A stretch of DNA of 5,548 nt, taken from an uncultured Eubacteriales bacterium (lineage in GTDB: Bacteria > Bacillota > Clostridia > Oscillospirales > Acutalibacteraceae). The stretch spans positions 1 through 5,548 of the forward strand of contig OMPZ01000212.1 in NCBI GenBank assembly GCA_900313125.1, in the 5' to 3' direction. Positions 4,449 through 5,548 of this stretch are shown piece after piece. The notes under the pieces are model-generated. The model ran no database searches and was not told the DNA's origin. It was given only the letters and a program-made list of their open reading frames with translations. The position numbers and the translations under genes were made by a program. Position 1 is the stretch's first letter; the number at the start of each line of letters is the position of its first letter.

Positions 4449-5321
4449 ATGCACGATATATGGAATCCGTGGCACGGCTGTGTAAAATGCAGCGAAGGCT
4501 GCAAAAACTGTTATATGTACTATCTTGACGGCGCGCGCGGAAAAAACGGAGCGGATATCTACCGAACAAAGCAGGGCTTTCGTTACCCGCTCTCAAAGGA
4601 TAAAAACGGGCAGTACAAGGTCAAAAGCGGCGAGATGCTGCGCGTATGCATGACGTCCGACTTTTTTCTCGAGGACGCCGACGAATGGCGAAGCGAAGCG
4701 TGGGAGATCATCAGAATGCGCCCCGACGTGAAGTTTTTTCTCCTGACAAAACGACCCGAGCGCGTTGCGGAGCATCTGCCGCACAACTGGGGCAGCGGCT
4801 GGGAAAACGTATTCTTTAACGTGACCTGTGAAAACCAGAAGCGCGCCGACGAGCGAATACCTATCCTTCTCGACCTGCCGTTCAAGCACAAGGGTATCAT
4901 GTGCGCGCCGTTCATCGGCGGAGTTACGATCGAAAAATATCTGCCGTCGGGTCAGATAGAACAGGTGCTGTGCGACGGCGAAAACTACGGCGGTTCACGT
5001 CCGTGCCATTATGAATGGGTAAAGCGGCTGAGCGACGAATGCCGCCGCTATAACGTCACCTTTGTTTTCTGCGGCACGGGCAGACGCTTTGTCAAGGACG
5101 GCAGGCTTTACAGCATTGAGGACAGCCACGTGCAGACAGAGCAGGCGTTTCGCTCGGGGCTGAGCTTTTCGGGCAGACCGATCGACTTCAAGCTTACAAA
5201 TATTTTCGGCGACCCGATACCGGAAAGCGAGCTGTACAAGCCGTATTACGGAGAAAAATGCCGCACCTGCTCAATGAAGCTCAGCTGCAACGGCTGCAGC
5301 AAATGCGGAAAGTGCGGTTAA
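4449..5321 (+). CDS. DUF5131 (phage Gp37/Gp68-like) protein with three-Cys motif and cysteine-rich tail
   Basis: The 290 residues match what I know of the DUF5131 (Pfam PF07505) layout. The N-terminus IWNPWHGCVKCSEGCKNCYMYY places cysteines at 11, 14, 18 and 21; Cys14-x3-Cys18-x2-Cys21 has the radical-SAM spacing for a 4Fe-4S cluster. Further family blocks are FFLLTKRPER (96-105), NVFFNVTCENQ (120-130) and the GGSRPCHYEWVKRLSDEC region (181-198), followed by a VTFVFCGTG strand. The C-terminal tail (271-290) holds Cys271, 274, 280, 283, 286 and 289, a ferredoxin- or zinc-ribbon-like cluster that could bind a second Fe-S cluster or zinc. The biochemical activity of the family is not established to my knowledge; radical-SAM-type chemistry on nucleic acid is a guess. 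Members are often adjacent to a TcmP (three-Cys-motif partner) gene, but none is present here. Instead it is translationally coupled to an exonuclease. The gene ends just before a hairpin shared with enolase. Confidence 0.88.
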   Translation: MHDIWNPWHGCVKCSEGCKNCYMYYLDGARGKNGADIYRTKQGFRYPLSKDKNGQYKVKSGEMLRVCMTSDFFLEDADEWRSEAWEIIRMRPDVKFFLLTKRPERVAEHLPHNWGSGWENVFFNVTCENQKRADERIPILLDLPFKHKGIMCAPFIGGVTIEKYLPSGQIEQVLCDGENYGGSRPCHYEWVKRLSDECRRYNVTFVFCGTGRRFVKDGRLYSIEDSHVQTEQAFRSGLSFSGRPIDFKLTNIFGDPIPESELYKPYYGEKCRTCSMKLSCNGCSKCGKCG

Positions 5322-5334
5322 GAACAACGCAAAT

Positions 5335-5364
5335 GATCCCCCGTGTATATTCACACGGGGGATC
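5335..5364. terminator. Bidirectional terminator hairpin between DUF5131 gene and enolase
   Basis: A perfect 12-bp stem, GATCCCCCGTGT (5335-5346) with ACACGGGGGATC (5353-5364), closes a 6-base loop. It can be extended three pairs further with one T-G wobble. It lies between convergent genes, 13 bases after the DUF5131 stop and 30 bases after the enolase stop. The tract after the stem is moderately T-rich on the minus strand (ATTTGCGTTGTTCTT) and poor on the plus strand (GTTCTGTC). It is therefore a better terminator for enolase, but probably serves both. Confidence 0.8.
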
Positions 5365-5394
5365 GTTCTGTCAAAAATCAAATTCAGGGAATGA

Positions 5395-5548
5395 TTACTT
5401 CTTTACATTGAAAGCCTTCATGCCCGGATAAACTGCGCTGTCGCCAAGCTCTTCTTCGATCCTGAGGAGCTGGTTGTACTTTGCAACACGCTCGGAACGG
5501 CTCGGAGCACCTGTCTTGATCTGGCAAGTGTTGAGTGCAACTGCGAGA
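5395..5548 (-). CDS. eno: Enolase, C-terminal 50 residues (5' part beyond right edge)
   Basis: Enolase (2-phosphoglycerate hydro-lyase) interconverts 2-phosphoglycerate and phosphoenolpyruvate in glycolysis, and in many bacteria is also found on the surface or in RNA-degradation complexes. The minus strand reads LAVALNTCQIKTG, then APSRSERVAKYNQLLRIEEE, and ends MKAFNVKK before a TAA at 5397-5395. The block QIKTGAPSRSER-x-AKYNQLLRIEEEL is the diagnostic enolase C-terminus. Its lysine in QIKTG corresponds to the active-site lysine known as Lys396 in yeast. The usual Gly before QIK is Cys here, which I treat as natural variation. The remainder, about 380 residues in a typical enolase, lies outside the window. 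It is convergent with the DUF5131 gene across a shared hairpin. Confidence 0.96.
   Translation of the reverse strand, partial: LAVALNTCQIKTGAPSRSERVAKYNQLLRIEEELGDSAVYPGMKAFNVKK

Noticed and set aside
4583..4915. Two overlapping minus-strand frames of about 100 codons opposite the DUF5131 gene
   Set aside because: They are mirror frames of conserved DUF5131 blocks, with no promoter or ribosome binding site.

Overview
The window looks like a chromosomal segment of a Gram-positive gut-type clostridium, most likely a Ruminococcus/Oscillospiraceae relative. This is inferred from mid-GC coding DNA set in AT-rich spacers, consensus sigma-A-type promoters with 17-bp spacers, purine-rich Shine-Dalgarno sites, and an enolase tail of the Firmicutes type. 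No tRNA, rRNA, CRISPR array, transposase or integrase is visible.

Layout, left to right. (1) Positions 1-220 are AT-rich. A possible 20-residue C-terminal remnant of a plus-strand gene ends at 63, followed by a gene-free spacer. (2) A long minus-strand gene (221-2590) encodes an unrecognised 789-residue protein: coiled coil, four predicted membrane helices, second coiled coil, then an alpha/beta C-terminal domain. It has its own consensus promoter at 2652-2680. (3) A 341-base spacer (2597-2937) is GC-rich in its middle and carries hairpins and short degenerate repeats. (4) A minus-strand histidine-phosphatase (phosphoglycerate-mutase-like) gene occupies 2938-3498. (5) A 378-base divergent spacer holds two strikingly similar extended -10 promoters facing outward, a repeat-like segment, and a long imperfect hairpin. 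(6) A plus-strand two-gene operon follows: a DEDDh 3'-5' exonuclease (3877-4437) and, 11 bases later, a DUF5131 (phage Gp37/Gp68-like) protein (4449-5321). The latter has a radical-SAM-spaced N-terminal cysteine motif and a six-cysteine C-terminal tail. (7) A 12-bp perfect hairpin lies between that operon and the convergent 3' end of enolase (minus strand, cut by the right edge).

The enolase and phosphatase are ordinary. The candidates for new biology are the exonuclease/DUF5131 pair, whose tight spacing and shared promoter imply a joint role, and the membrane-anchored double coiled-coil protein. The C-terminal domain of the latter recalls, from memory only, the non-motor region that precedes the ATPase in some coiled-coil FtsK/SpoIIIE-like proteins. 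Nothing in the sequence proves that either is a defence system or other described system.
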